Shown: positions 13,941-27,479 of the stretch, one piece after another
How positions within the stretch are numbered: the stretch's first letter is position 1
Layout of the letters: each line of letters starts with the position of its first letter
Source: Gammaproteobacteria bacterium
Lineage (GTDB): Bacteria > Pseudomonadota > Gammaproteobacteria > Pseudomonadales > UBA5518
Length of the DNA: 64,000 nucleotides
NCBI GenBank assembly: GCA_016705365.1
Contig: JADIYI010000008.1
Location: 62,001 to 126,000, forward strand
Direction: 5' to 3'
Notes under the pieces: generated by a model
Told to the model about the DNA's origin: nothing
Databases searched by the model: none
Seen by the model: only the letters and a program-made list of their open reading frames with translations
Position numbers and translations under genes: made by a program

Positions 13941-14374
13941 TACTCGACCCCCTCAACGACAATGCCTGCGCTGCGCGCGCTACCGGAAATGGTACGAACT
14001 GCCGCATCCATGTCCGCTGCCGTAAGGTCAGGCATCTTGGTGCGCGCTATCTCTTCGACCTGTGCGCGAGTCACGGTACCTACCTTCTGCGTGTTCGGAG
14101 TGCTGCTTCCGGACGCCACACCCGCAGCCTTCTTGAGCAGGATCGCGGCCGGCGGCGTCTTGGTAATGAACGTGAAGCTGCGATCCGAGTACACGGTAAT
14201 CACAACCGGGATCGGCAATCCGGGCTCCATGCCCTGGGTAGCCGCGTTGAACGCCTTGCAGAATTCCATGATGTTCACGCCGCGCTGCCCCAACGCCGGC
14301 CCGACGGGAGGGCTGGGATTGGCTTGACAAGCCTTCACCTGCAGCTTGATATACGCGTCGACTTTCTTTGCCAT
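13940..14374 (-). CDS. rplK: 50S ribosomal protein L11
   Basis: Binds the GTPase-associated centre of 23S rRNA and is needed for RelA activation by uncharged tRNA. It has 144 residues and starts MAKKVDAYIKLQVKACQANP, with the proline-rich SPPVGPALGQRG loop of the N-terminal switch domain. It is coupled to rplA by a one-base overlap. Confidence 0.98.
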   Translation of the reverse strand: MAKKVDAYIKLQVKACQANPSPPVGPALGQRGVNIMEFCKAFNAATQGMEPGLPIPVVITVYSDRSFTFITKTPPAAILLKKAAGVASGSSTPNTQKVGTVTRAQVEEIARTKMPDLTAADMDAAVRTISGSARSAGIVVEGVE

Positions 14375-14486
14375 AACCGTTCTCCAACCTGGGTGACTGA
14401 CGCCTCGGAACCGGCACCGCTGCCGACTCGTCGTTGGCTCCCCACGTTGCGCTCAAACGAATGCGCGCAACGCAATTTTTCGCAAA

Positions 14487-15020
14487 TCAGGCCTTTTCGA
14501 CCTGTGCGAAATCCAGCTCTACCGGCGTCGATCGCCCGAAGATCAACACCGCGACCTTGAGCCGGTTCTTGTCATAATCGACCTGCTCGACCACGCCGTT
14601 GAAGTCATTGAACGGCCCCTCGACGACCCGCACCATCTCTCCGGGCTCGAAAATCGTTTTCGGCCGCGGCTTTTCGGCCCCTTCCTCGACGCGCTGCAGG
14701 ATGGCGCGCGCCTCGGCATCCGTGATTGGCGACGGCTTGTCCGCCTTGCCGCCGATGAAACCCATTACCCGCGGCGTCTCCTTGACCAGGTGCCAGGTTT
14801 CCTCGTCGAGCTCCATCTCCACCAGCACGTAGCCGGGGAAAAACTTGCGTTCGCTCTTGCGCTTCTGCCCCCCGCGCATTTCCACGACTTCCTCGGTGGG
14901 AACGAGAATTTCGCCGAATTTTTCCTGCATGTTGAAGCGCATCGTGCGCTCCTTCAATGCCGCCGCCACTTTCTTCTCAAAGCCGGAATAGGCGTGTACT
15001 ACGTACCAGCGTTTCGCCAT
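14487..15020 (-). CDS. nusG: Transcription termination/antitermination factor NusG
   Basis: Elongation factor that binds RNA polymerase through its NGN domain and Rho or S10 through its KOW domain. It has 177 residues, starting MAKRWYVVHAYSGFEKKV. The KOW motif lies in FEPGEMVRVVEGPFNDFNGV, about residues 125-145. It lies 9 bp downstream of secE, the usual secE-nusG pair, upstream of rplK. Confidence 0.98.
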   Translation of the reverse strand: MAKRWYVVHAYSGFEKKVAAALKERTMRFNMQEKFGEILVPTEEVVEMRGGQKRKSERKFFPGYVLVEMELDEETWHLVKETPRVMGFIGGKADKPSPITDAEARAILQRVEEGAEKPRPKTIFEPGEMVRVVEGPFNDFNGVVEQVDYDKNRLKVAVLIFGRSTPVELDFAQVEKA

Positions 15021-15029
15021 TAGCCACCC

Positions 15030-15398
15030 CTATCCAATCAGCATCGATGCAAGCCACCCGAGCAAGGTGTCGAGGCCCCACAATATGAGGGCCATGACCA
15101 ACACGACAGCTACCACGATCAGCGTGGTCTGCGTCGTCTCCTGCCTTGTCGGCCAGACAACCTTGCGAATTTCCGTTCGCGCCGCGCGCGCCAACTCCCA
15201 GAACGCAACACCCTGGGATGTCTGCGAAGCCACTGCCCCGGCCACCGCCGCAACCACCAACAAGGCCATTACCCGGTACAGGAGCGGCTGGCTTGCATAC
15301 TGCAAGTTCCCCCACACTGCCGCGCCGGTAACAACTGCAACTGCAACCCACTTGAGGCCATCAAGACGGCTGCCCTTTTCCTGGACGTTTGCTTTCAT
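15030..15398 (-). CDS. secE: Protein translocase subunit SecE
   Basis: Essential clamp subunit of the SecYEG inner-membrane translocon. It has 122 residues with three hydrophobic segments (about 14-33, 36-56 and 90-118). The conserved cytoplasmic amphipathic region ELARAARTEIRKVVWPTRQE precedes the last segment. Three transmembrane segments are typical of gammaproteobacterial SecE. It lies between tRNA-Trp and nusG. Confidence 0.97.
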   Translation of the reverse strand: MKANVQEKGSRLDGLKWVAVAVVTGAAVWGNLQYASQPLLYRVMALLVVAAVAGAVASQTSQGVAFWELARAARTEIRKVVWPTRQETTQTTLIVVAVVLVMALILWGLDTLLGWLASMLIG

Positions 15399-15474
15399 CA
15401 GTGAGTATTCGATGATTTCCAGCTGAACGAGTGGTAAACAGCGGTCTCGCGTTGCCGGGAATACCTGTCTGATT

Positions 15475-15550
15475 TGGCAGGCCAGGAGGGAATCGAACCC
15501 CCAACCTGCGGTTTTGGAGACCGCCGCTCTGCCAATTGAGCTACTGGCCT
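15475..15550 (-). tRNA. tRNA-Trp (CCA)
   Basis: A 76-nt cloverleaf with encoded 3' CCA. The anticodon loop CTCCAAA gives CCA. The acceptor stem begins AGGCCAG and pairs with CTGGCCT. It lies between tuf and secE, the conserved position for tRNA-Trp in this operon. Confidence 0.97.
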
Positions 15551-15593
15551 ATCAGACTATTTCCCGGTCAACCGACTTGCGCGACTGCCCCGC

Positions 15594-16783
<1,190 letters not shown>

Positions 16784-16868
16784 TGCGTGCAACTCCAGTA
16801 ATTGACAACAATGTGACGAATATCCAGTCCTGCGCGGCGCCACTACGCCCGCACGACCACTCAAATTG

Positions 16869-16944
<76 letters not shown>

Positions 16945-17003
16945 GCACCCAGCACCAACCTTTTCCCTTGCTCTGCGCGCAGCGTTCAATCACTTGCACG
17001 CCC

Positions 17004-17077
17004 TGGAGCGGGTAGCGGGAATCGAACCCGCACCATCAGCTTGGAAGGCTGAGGTTCTACCGTTGAACTATACCCGC
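17004..17077 (-). tRNA. tRNA-Gly (TCC)
   Basis: A 74-nt cloverleaf with encoded CCA. The anticodon loop CTTCCAA reads TCC, and the acceptor stem GCGGGTA pairs with TACCCGC. It is the third tRNA of the Thr-Tyr-Gly-Thr-tuf cluster. Confidence 0.97.
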
Positions 17078-17150
17078 CTTCCGGACACCCTTTCCCTGCG
17101 TTTCCAGCACCTTCCCGATGCTGACTTCCCGAGGTTTGTTGCCCGCCAAT

Positions 17151-17234
17151 TGGTGGAGAGGGCTGGATTCGAACCAGCGAAGCTTGCGCGTCAGATTTAC
17201 AGTCTGATCCCTTTGACCGCTCGGGAACCCCTCC
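17151..17234 (-). tRNA. tRNA-Tyr (GTA)
   Basis: An 84-nt class II tRNA with a long variable arm and encoded CCA. The anticodon in GACTGTAAATC reads GTA. The acceptor GGAGGGG pairs with CCTCTCC through one G-T wobble. It is the second tRNA of the cluster. Confidence 0.97.
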
Positions 17235-17376
17235 CAAAAGAGCCGGGTATTCTGTAGACAAGCTCTGCCGATGTCAACGGCGACGGGCCCCCGTTCGGTA
17301 TTTAGTCGCAGAGCGCATCCACATGGCAGCCAAGGCGGTCTTCCAAATCACAGGCGCATTGCGTTACGGGGAGATT

Positions 17377-17452
17377 TGGAGCTGGCGAGAGGAATTGAAC
17401 CCCCAACCGGCTGATTACAAATCAGCTGCTCTACCAATTGAGCTACGCCAGC
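17377..17452 (-). tRNA. tRNA-Thr (TGT)
   Basis: A 76-nt cloverleaf with encoded CCA. The anticodon loop TTTGTAA reads TGT, and the acceptor GCTGGCG pairs with CGCCAGC. It is the first gene of the tRNA-tuf operon, just downstream of a good promoter. Confidence 0.97.
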
Positions 17453-17484
17453 AATATCACCTGCAACGCCAATCAGCGCGCGGC

Positions 17485-17513
17485 ATTCTAATGAAGCGCT
17501 CATTCCACCGCAA
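17485..17513 (-). promoter_or_regulatory. Sigma-70 promoter of the tRNA-tuf operon
   Basis: On the minus strand TTGCGG (17513-17508), a 17-bp spacer and TAGAAT (17490-17485) are followed by a GC-rich discriminator GCCGCGCGC, typical of stringently controlled stable-RNA promoters. The first tRNA starts about 33 bases after the -10 element. The -35 element lies inside the last codons of the upstream SPOR-domain gene. Confidence 0.65.
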
Positions 17514-18360
17514 CGCCGCGACACGGGGTCTCCGCGATGACCGCCGATGGCTCATTCTTCGTGACGAACTCAACCAAGGCCGTTGCAAGCGCAGGGCCTG
17601 CGCCATCCACAACAGAAGCATGGGCAAAATATCCGGTTCGCTCTTGCACAGATCGGTACACCATGACTGGAAACCCGATATTGCTGATTTTGCGCGCAAA
17701 CCTGTTTGCACTTGCTTCGTCGTGGTAGACACCAAGAGAAACGCCATTTCGCAGCGGCCCCTCATCAGCGATCACGAAACTGGCAATTCCCCGCTTGCCC
17801 AATGATCGAACTACGGTCTTGGCATCGGCTCGATTGGATCTCGGGGGAACATGCACCCAGAACACCGAACGACCAGCCTGCTTTTCGGTCCGCACAAACC
17901 CCTCGGATATGTATTCTTTCATCTCCACGAGCATGCTTTCGGCAAGCGCGTTGCGGGCGAATGGGCCGGCCTCGATACAGCGCGGCCCCGCTTCATTGCC
18001 CGCTTGCTCGGCATAATCTGAAATCAGCGGAGTACCGTCGGCATACCTGGAAGCATGCTGGCCGCCAGCCTCCCCATACGGCGACCTGAGTAGCGAAGCA
18101 AGCGCCTGCCGTACCAAGGCACGAGAGTCATTACGCCCGGATTCCATGTGCCCGAGCGCAATTATGGGAATCAGGGATTCACTTGGGCTGCCTTGCACGG
18201 CACCCCGCGCCTCGCTGCCAAGCAACAGTGGCTTTGGGCTCGCTGGCCACCGGGTAGTCTCGGTATTTCCAGCCTTGGGTACATCTGGTGTCTGGAACAA
18301 CGCTTCCCACACCGCATACGCCATGTTCAGCGTGATCAGCAACACGAAAATCAATCGCAT
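17500..18360 (-). CDS. SPOR-domain membrane protein
   Basis: Probable inner-membrane protein with a periplasmic C-terminal SPOR domain, a fold that binds septal peptidoglycan lacking stem peptides. I chose the ATG at 18360 (286 residues, MRLIFVLLITLNMAYAVWEA), which places the transmembrane segment at the very N-terminus and avoids overlap with coaX. The SPOR-like region (about residues 175-270) contains FWVHVPP, LGKRGIASFVIADEGPLRNG and SLGVYHDEASANRFARKI. A gene of this type lies between coaX and the tRNA cluster in Pseudomonas relatives. Its exact role is unknown. Confidence 0.8.
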   Translation of the reverse strand: MRLIFVLLITLNMAYAVWEALFQTPDVPKAGNTETTRWPASPKPLLLGSEARGAVQGSPSESLIPIIALGHMESGRNDSRALVRQALASLLRSPYGEAGGQHASRYADGTPLISDYAEQAGNEAGPRCIEAGPFARNALAESMLVEMKEYISEGFVRTEKQAGRSVFWVHVPPRSNRADAKTVVRSLGKRGIASFVIADEGPLRNGVSLGVYHDEASANRFARKISNIGFPVMVYRSVQERTGYFAHASVVDGAGPALATALVEFVTKNEPSAVIAETPCRGVAVE

Positions 18361-18385
18361 GGGCGCCGCCCGGATAGGGGGCCAG

Positions 18386-19114
18386 TCACGGCAATGCCAC
18401 GTCCAGGCCATCCAAAACCAGCGAAGGCCGCAAATTTATCGAGAACTGGAGCTGTTGCTGTATCAGCTCTGCATCGCCTCCGGTCATAAGAATCACGGGA
18501 TCGCCACAGATTTCTCGAAATCGCTCGATAGCCTGTGCTACAAATCCGGTTGCCGCCACCAGCGCACCATTGCAAACAGCCTCCCCCGTGTCTCTTCCCG
18601 GAACAAATCCAGCGTTCCGCTGGTTCGGGGCGAATCGTATCTTGTCTGTACCGCTCAACAGACTCTGCCTCATCATTGCAAGTCCGGGAGCTATAAAGCC
18701 CCCGCAGTGAAGTCCGTCTTTGTCGACAAGGTCCGCAGTCAAAGCGCTTCCGCAATCGACTACGCCGACCGCACCCCGCACCTCATCGAATCCGGCAAGG
18801 ATTGCAAGCCACCGGTCCACCCCGAGTCGCTCCGGGTCAGTGTAGCCGTTCACAACCTGACCCAAACAGCGGGTAGCGCTGGCAAATTCCGCGTTCAACC
18901 CCAGGTTGGATGCAGCCCAACGAGCGATCATCGCATCGGCTTCTGGCCCGCGCACACTCGAAACGCGAACCCGCCTGATTCCCGGCTCGTCAAAAGGTGC
19001 AGCACAGAGTTGCTCCAATGTGCTGTTGCCTGATTTCCTGACATCCTTTTTGTCATCAGCGATACGCCATTTGCATCGGGTGTTTCCGGCATCCAGATCA
19101 AGAATCACTGACAA
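18386..19114 (-). CDS. coaX: Type III pantothenate kinase
   Basis: Phosphorylates pantothenate in the first step of coenzyme A synthesis. It has 242 residues with the ASKHA-fold motifs LDAGNTRCKW near the N-terminus, GVDRWLAILAGF (about residue 98) and DCGSALTADLVD (about 120). Type III enzymes are not feedback-inhibited by CoA. It overlaps the end of birA by 10 bases, indicating co-transcription. panB and panC, which make pantothenate, are also in this window at 53-55 kb. Confidence 0.93.
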   Translation of the reverse strand: MSVILDLDAGNTRCKWRIADDKKDVRKSGNSTLEQLCAAPFDEPGIRRVRVSSVRGPEADAMIARWAASNLGLNAEFASATRCLGQVVNGYTDPERLGVDRWLAILAGFDEVRGAVGVVDCGSALTADLVDKDGLHCGGFIAPGLAMMRQSLLSGTDKIRFAPNQRNAGFVPGRDTGEAVCNGALVAATGFVAQAIERFREICGDPVILMTGGDAELIQQQLQFSINLRPSLVLDGLDVALP

Positions 19115-20100
19115 GGCCTCACACTCACTTCTCCGCCGCTCACTGACAAGACACGATCGCCTTCCCTTAGAAGCAAGGCTCCGTCGTCATCTACCCCGCA
19201 TGCCACTCCCTTTAGCGGGCCGTTGGCGTAAACAATCTCGACATCGCGCCCTCTCAGCGCGTCACACTCGTCCCACTCCGCGCGAAAATAGCCGAATTGA
19301 TACCTGCGAAACTCTTCGATAGCGCCTATACAGTTTTCAATCAGCTGCGCCGCAAGCAGGTTTCTCGACGCCTCGGCTGGGCAGTTGGCAAGCACATCGG
19401 TCCATACCTGATCTATGTCCTTGCCGAATTCAGGCGGCATTGAAAAATTTATTCCTATGCCGATTACAGCCGAGATGGGACCGGCACAATCACCGTCGAT
19501 ATCAATCAAAATTCCCGCCAGCTTTGCATCATTTATCAAAAGATCATTTGGCCATTTCAACCCTATCCCGACAACTCCGACTCGGCGCAGCGCTCTGGCG
19601 ACGGCGATTCCCATCACAAGACTCAACCCGGCAAGTTCGGATATCCCGCCATCGAACCGCCAGCCAAACGAAACGTATATGTTCCGTCCAAATGGGCTCA
19701 CCCAGCACCGGCCACGGCGCCCACGGCCTTTGGTTTGCTCCTCCGCAAATATAAATGTTCCGTGGATTTCAGCCCCCGATCGCAACCGACCTAGTAGCAG
19801 CCCCGAAGTGGAATCGATTCTCGATAGCACCTCCAGCCTGGATACACGCATCCGGACTTCTGCCGGCAGGGCGCTCAAAATAGTTGATTCATCAAGCAGT
19901 TCGATCGATGAGGCGAGACGATAGCCCTTGCCCGGAAGCTTTTCTATTTGCACGCCCGACGCCCGAAGCTTCTCTATTCTTTTCCACACGGCTGCGCGCG
20001 AGACCCCCAACTGCCTGGCAATCGATTCGCCGGAACGATAGCCTTGACCTGCTAGCAATTGCACCATCTCAACCTTTTGGTCGCAATTTTCTGCGTTCAT
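19105..20100 (-). CDS. birA: Biotin--protein ligase / biotin operon repressor BirA
   Basis: Makes biotinyl-5'-AMP, transfers biotin to carboxylase carrier protein and, with its N-terminal winged helix, represses biotin genes. I prefer the ATG at 20100 (331 residues, MNAENCDQKVEMVQLLAGQG), which aligns with known BirA starts; a GTG at 20130 is possible. The DNA-binding helix is in SIARQLGVSRAAVWKRIEKL. The biotin loop GRGRRGRCWVSPFGRNIY and the catalytic GLKWPNDLLINDAKLAGIL are intact. Confidence 0.95.
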   Translation of the reverse strand: MNAENCDQKVEMVQLLAGQGYRSGESIARQLGVSRAAVWKRIEKLRASGVQIEKLPGKGYRLASSIELLDESTILSALPAEVRMRVSRLEVLSRIDSTSGLLLGRLRSGAEIHGTFIFAEEQTKGRGRRGRCWVSPFGRNIYVSFGWRFDGGISELAGLSLVMGIAVARALRRVGVVGIGLKWPNDLLINDAKLAGILIDIDGDCAGPISAVIGIGINFSMPPEFGKDIDQVWTDVLANCPAEASRNLLAAQLIENCIGAIEEFRRYQFGYFRAEWDECDALRGRDVEIVYANGPLKGVACGVDDDGALLLREGDRVLSVSGGEVSVRPCQ

Positions 20101-20185
20101 GCCCACCTGCCCCGCTTTCCTGATTGTCACCTCATTACGTAGACATCCAATCCACGTAATGCCGGCTCATGCCCGCCGCACAATG

Positions 20186-20219
20186 AAAAAAGGCCCACCG
20201 TTACGGGTGAGCCTTTTTT
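20186..20219 (-). terminator. rrn operon terminator
   Basis: AAAAAAGGC and CACC pair with GGTG and GCCTTTTTT around a six-base loop, with one C-A mismatch. The stem ends in six T on either strand, so it can work in both directions. It lies 7 bases after the 5S gene and before birA, ending rRNA transcription. Confidence 0.9.
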
Positions 20220-20226
20220 GTTTAAG

Positions 20227-20344
20227 TGCCTGGCGATGACCTACTCTCACATGGGGAGACCCCACACTACCATCGGCGATGCGCGTTTCACTTCTGAGTT
20301 CGGTAAGGGATCAGGTGGTTCCACGTCTCTATGGTCGCCAGGCA
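20227..20344 (-). rRNA. rrf: 5S ribosomal RNA
   Basis: About 118 nt, beginning TGCCTGGCGACCATAGAG and ending CATCGCCAGGCA on the minus strand, so the terminal helix closes. It is the last gene of the rrn operon. Confidence 0.96.
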
Positions 20345-20449
20345 AACGGGATTGCCTTGCGGCAAATTCGGTTGAAGGGTGATAGCGCGGTCGAGTCGAG
20401 CTCATATCCGTTGTGTATTCGCAGTTGTCGTTGATCGTTTGGGTTATAT

Positions 20450-23190
<2,741 letters not shown>

Positions 23191-23374
23191 ATATACCGAA
23201 ACAATCGTCCGCTATACAGCTGCAAATACTCTCTCGGTGCCACGTGCGACCACGCTCGCAGCACCTCTCACCGGATATTACGCTTGACTCGCCGTACGTG
23301 TGTGTACCACACACATACAACTACCGATTACAGAAGCATCACACTTCCGCAAGCTTCGCTATCACACTTCCACC

Positions 23375-23386
23375 TTTTTAAAGAAC
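23375..23386 (-). promoter_or_regulatory. boxA-like antitermination element before 23S
   Basis: TTCTTTAAAAA on the minus strand, about 190 bases before the 23S gene, resembles boxA (TGCTCTTTAACA), where NusB-S10 bind during rRNA antitermination. Position in the 16S-23S spacer fits. Confidence 0.5.
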
Positions 23387-23462
23387 TCTCCAGGTGTTAA
23401 CCCAGACCGAAGCCACCCGCGCCGGGTCGCTTCGGTCTGCATTCACATCGCCACCCTCTGGT

Positions 23463-23538
23463 TGGTGGAGCTAAGCGGGATCGAACCGCTGACCTCCTGC
23501 GTGCAAGGCAGGCGCTCTCCCAGCTGAGCTACAGCCCG
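23463..23538 (-). tRNA. tRNA-Ala (TGC) in the rrn spacer
   Basis: A 76-nt cloverleaf with encoded CCA and anticodon TGC. The G3-T70 pair that identifies alanine tRNA is present. The first base is C (CGGGCTG) where GGGGCTG is usual, leaving C1 opposite C72. It lies between tRNA-Ile and 23S. Confidence 0.95.
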
Positions 23539-23606
23539 TCAAGAAGCCAGAATCAAGAGCAAGCATCAAGAAGAGAACCTCTTGCCTCTTGCCTCTTGCC
23601 CCTAGT

Positions 23607-23683
<77 letters not shown>

Positions 23684-23746
23684 CTGTAGTCTCATCGATC
23701 AAGCAATTGGTGTGGACGCTTGCGCCAGCGGGCACGGGTCAGCGTT

Positions 23747-25283
<1,537 letters not shown>

Positions 25284-25470
25284 AATCTTTAGCCTCTGCC
25301 TTTCAGCAAGAGGGAGCGTTTATCCAAAAACCCGGACAATCACTCAAAACCCGGCTCAGCAACAAGAACAACTGTATACAAATGAATCTACACAGGTCAC
25401 TTGCGCCGATGGTCTCTTCACCGAAACCCCCCAACACAAGCGCCCACACAAATTGCTTGATCGTTGATTT

Positions 25471-25481
25471 CTTAAACAACC
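25471..25481 (-). promoter_or_regulatory. rrn leader boxA-like element
   Basis: On the minus strand GGTTGTTTAAG, followed by a conserved-looking leader with GATCAAGCAATTTGTGTGGG, matches the placement of boxA and downstream leader sequence in Pseudomonas-type rrn operons. Sequence match to boxA itself is partial. Confidence 0.4.
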
Positions 25482-25534
25482 GCAGCCTCGCTCGGAAGCC
25501 ACCTTTATCCCTGACCTGTCGTCAGGGAACGCGC

Positions 25535-25581
25535 ATTATACAGAAGCATTTTCGCTTGGCAAGGAATAAAGAAAAATCACT
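25535..25581 (-). promoter_or_regulatory. rrn promoter with UP element
   Basis: On the minus strand TTGCCA (25562-25557), a 16-bp spacer and a perfect TATAAT (25540-25535) are followed by a GC-rich discriminator GCGCG. This is the signature of a growth-rate and ppGpp-controlled rRNA promoter. An AT-rich tract, GATTTTTCTTTATTCC, sits just upstream as a likely UP element. A hairpin CCCTGAC/GTCAGGG (25509-25527) lies at the start of the transcript. I see no gene in 25582-25951. Confidence 0.85.
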
Positions 25582-25951
25582 ACTGTCCCAACGTTTAGCG
25601 GATGACCAACGGTAATTATCTGATCGTGCAAGGAAATTGTGCCTCAAATTCTGGTCTCTACATTGAACACGATGCCACCAACGCCTTCTTCTTCGTGACG
25701 CGCACGAAGACCAACTGCAAGGTCCAGTGTCGCTACACTCACACGGCTAACCGCTTTCTGAGCCTGGTCTGTGATCAAGCCGTCACACTCTCGGCACACT
25801 GCCCACGCAAAGGATTCGGGCTGACTCGATTGCATACTCCCGCCTCACCGGCGCCAATCGATACCGAATTATGCAATCCATTGAAATTGTTTGAGTAACG
25901 CCGGAACACCGCCGAAGAAAAATCAGCATTAAACTCCGCGCCTACATGCTC

Positions 25952-27259
25952 CTATGCCTTATTGACCAGTTCGAACAGGTGATACTTTTTTTTCCCAAGA
26001 CGCACCAGGAAAAACCGACCGTGCATTGCACGGTCGCGCGCGAACAATGCTAAAGCCGACTCGTTGTCCTCCAAGCCGCAGGCCCGCCCGTTAATCGAAA
26101 TCGCATGCCGCGCCAAGGCATCTTTCGTTTGCTTGCCCGAAAACCCCGCTCCCGATTCAGTAATGAGCGACGTCAACGGTCGCTGCAAGTCCGCGTTCTT
26201 CAGATCGCTCGATGGGAGCCCGTCAAGCCTCAGCTGCACAAAATCATTTTCGGCCAGATCTTCATGCACCCCCGCAAACAGCGCATCACTGATCCGAACA
26301 GCGGCGAGCAACCCTTCCCGTCCGTGCACTAGCTCAGTCACTTCTCTCGCCAAGATAGCGTGCGCGGCTGGCTTTGACGCACTCTGCGCGTCCACCCGCT
26401 CGATTTCTTCGATTTCATCCACTCCGCGCATAGTAAACAGTTTCATGAATCGATATACGTCCGCGTCGCTCGAGTTGATCCAGAACTGGTAGAACGCGTA
26501 AGGCGAGGTCCGATCAGGATCCAGCCAGACCGTGCCACTTTCCGTTTTGCCGAACTTGGTGCCATCCGACTGAGTTACCAACGGAAACGTGAGGGCGTGC
26601 ACCTGAATCCCGTTCTGGCGCCTGCACAAATCTATTCCGCCAGTGATATTGCCCCACTGATCGCTACCCCCAATCTGCAGCGAGCACTGAAAACGTCGGT
26701 TTAATTCCGCAAAATCAAATGCTTGCAAAATCATATATGAAAATTCGGCAAATGAAATCCCAACGTCATCCCGCTCGATTCTTTGCTTGACGGAATCTTT
26801 CTGGATCATGGCATTAATTGAAAAGTGCTTGCCGACCTGCCTCAGGAAATCAAGCAAGCTCATACCCGAGAACCAATCCAGATTGTTCACCACCAGCGCC
26901 CCGAACTCTCCGGAACCGTCCAAAAACCGAAGAATTTGTGCCTTTATTGAATCACTCCAGGCGCTTACAGTCTCAGCGGCATTCAAATTTCGCTCGACAA
27001 GCTTGAAACTCGGGTCACCAACCAGCCCCGTAGCGCCACCAACGAGCGCAATTGGCCGGTGACCGGCAAGCTGGAACCGTCTCAAGGCAAGAAGCGGCAC
27101 CAAACTGCCAATATGCAAGCTGTCAGCAGTGGGATCGAACCCGCAATAAACCGATCTCGATTGCTCGTTCAGGTGAGTACGTAACGTGTCCAGCGGCGTA
27201 GACTGCACAATCAGTCCTCGCCTGTCCAAATCCAACAATAAATCTGTCTTGGCAGGCAT
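25952..27259 (-). CDS. tyrS: Tyrosyl-tRNA synthetase
   Basis: Charges tRNA-Tyr with tyrosine. I chose the ATG at 27259 (435 residues, MPAKTDLLLDLDRRGL); the frame extends to a TTG 48 bases upstream but family members start near here. The class I HIGH signature appears as DSLHIGSL, the KMSKS loop as GTKFGKTESG, and a C-terminal S4-like domain ends the protein. It is divergent from the M23 peptidase gene, as in many Pseudomonas relatives. Confidence 0.96.
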   Translation of the reverse strand: MPAKTDLLLDLDRRGLIVQSTPLDTLRTHLNEQSRSVYCGFDPTADSLHIGSLVPLLALRRFQLAGHRPIALVGGATGLVGDPSFKLVERNLNAAETVSAWSDSIKAQILRFLDGSGEFGALVVNNLDWFSGMSLLDFLRQVGKHFSINAMIQKDSVKQRIERDDVGISFAEFSYMILQAFDFAELNRRFQCSLQIGGSDQWGNITGGIDLCRRQNGIQVHALTFPLVTQSDGTKFGKTESGTVWLDPDRTSPYAFYQFWINSSDADVYRFMKLFTMRGVDEIEEIERVDAQSASKPAAHAILAREVTELVHGREGLLAAVRISDALFAGVHEDLAENDFVQLRLDGLPSSDLKNADLQRPLTSLITESGAGFSGKQTKDALARHAISINGRACGLEDNESALALFARDRAMHGRFFLVRLGKKKYHLFELVNKA

Positions 27260-27479
27260 GATTCCCTCACTCGTCCCCAAATGCGTTCCGTTAGCCGCAG
27301 GCTGCAATCTTCCCGCAGCGAATCAGGAACGTTACATCAAGCTGGAGGCGCGCAAAAGAAACCAAATGTACGAAAATCGAACAGATTGCGCACGGGTTCT
27401 AGATTATGTGAATTTTTATTACATTCCTTGCTCTGTTTCGCTACAATTTCAACGTTGAAGAACCCCGAGCAGATCAGCT

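Noticed and set aside
23576..23603. CTCTTGCC triple repeat in the rrn spacer, considered as a CRISPR-like or mobile repeat
   Set aside because: Only three contiguous short copies without spacers; likely slippage in the tRNA spacer.
25602..25898. 98-codon frame upstream of the rrn promoter
   Set aside because: No similarity recognised, no clear ribosome site, and it is antisense to the rrn upstream region and promoter.
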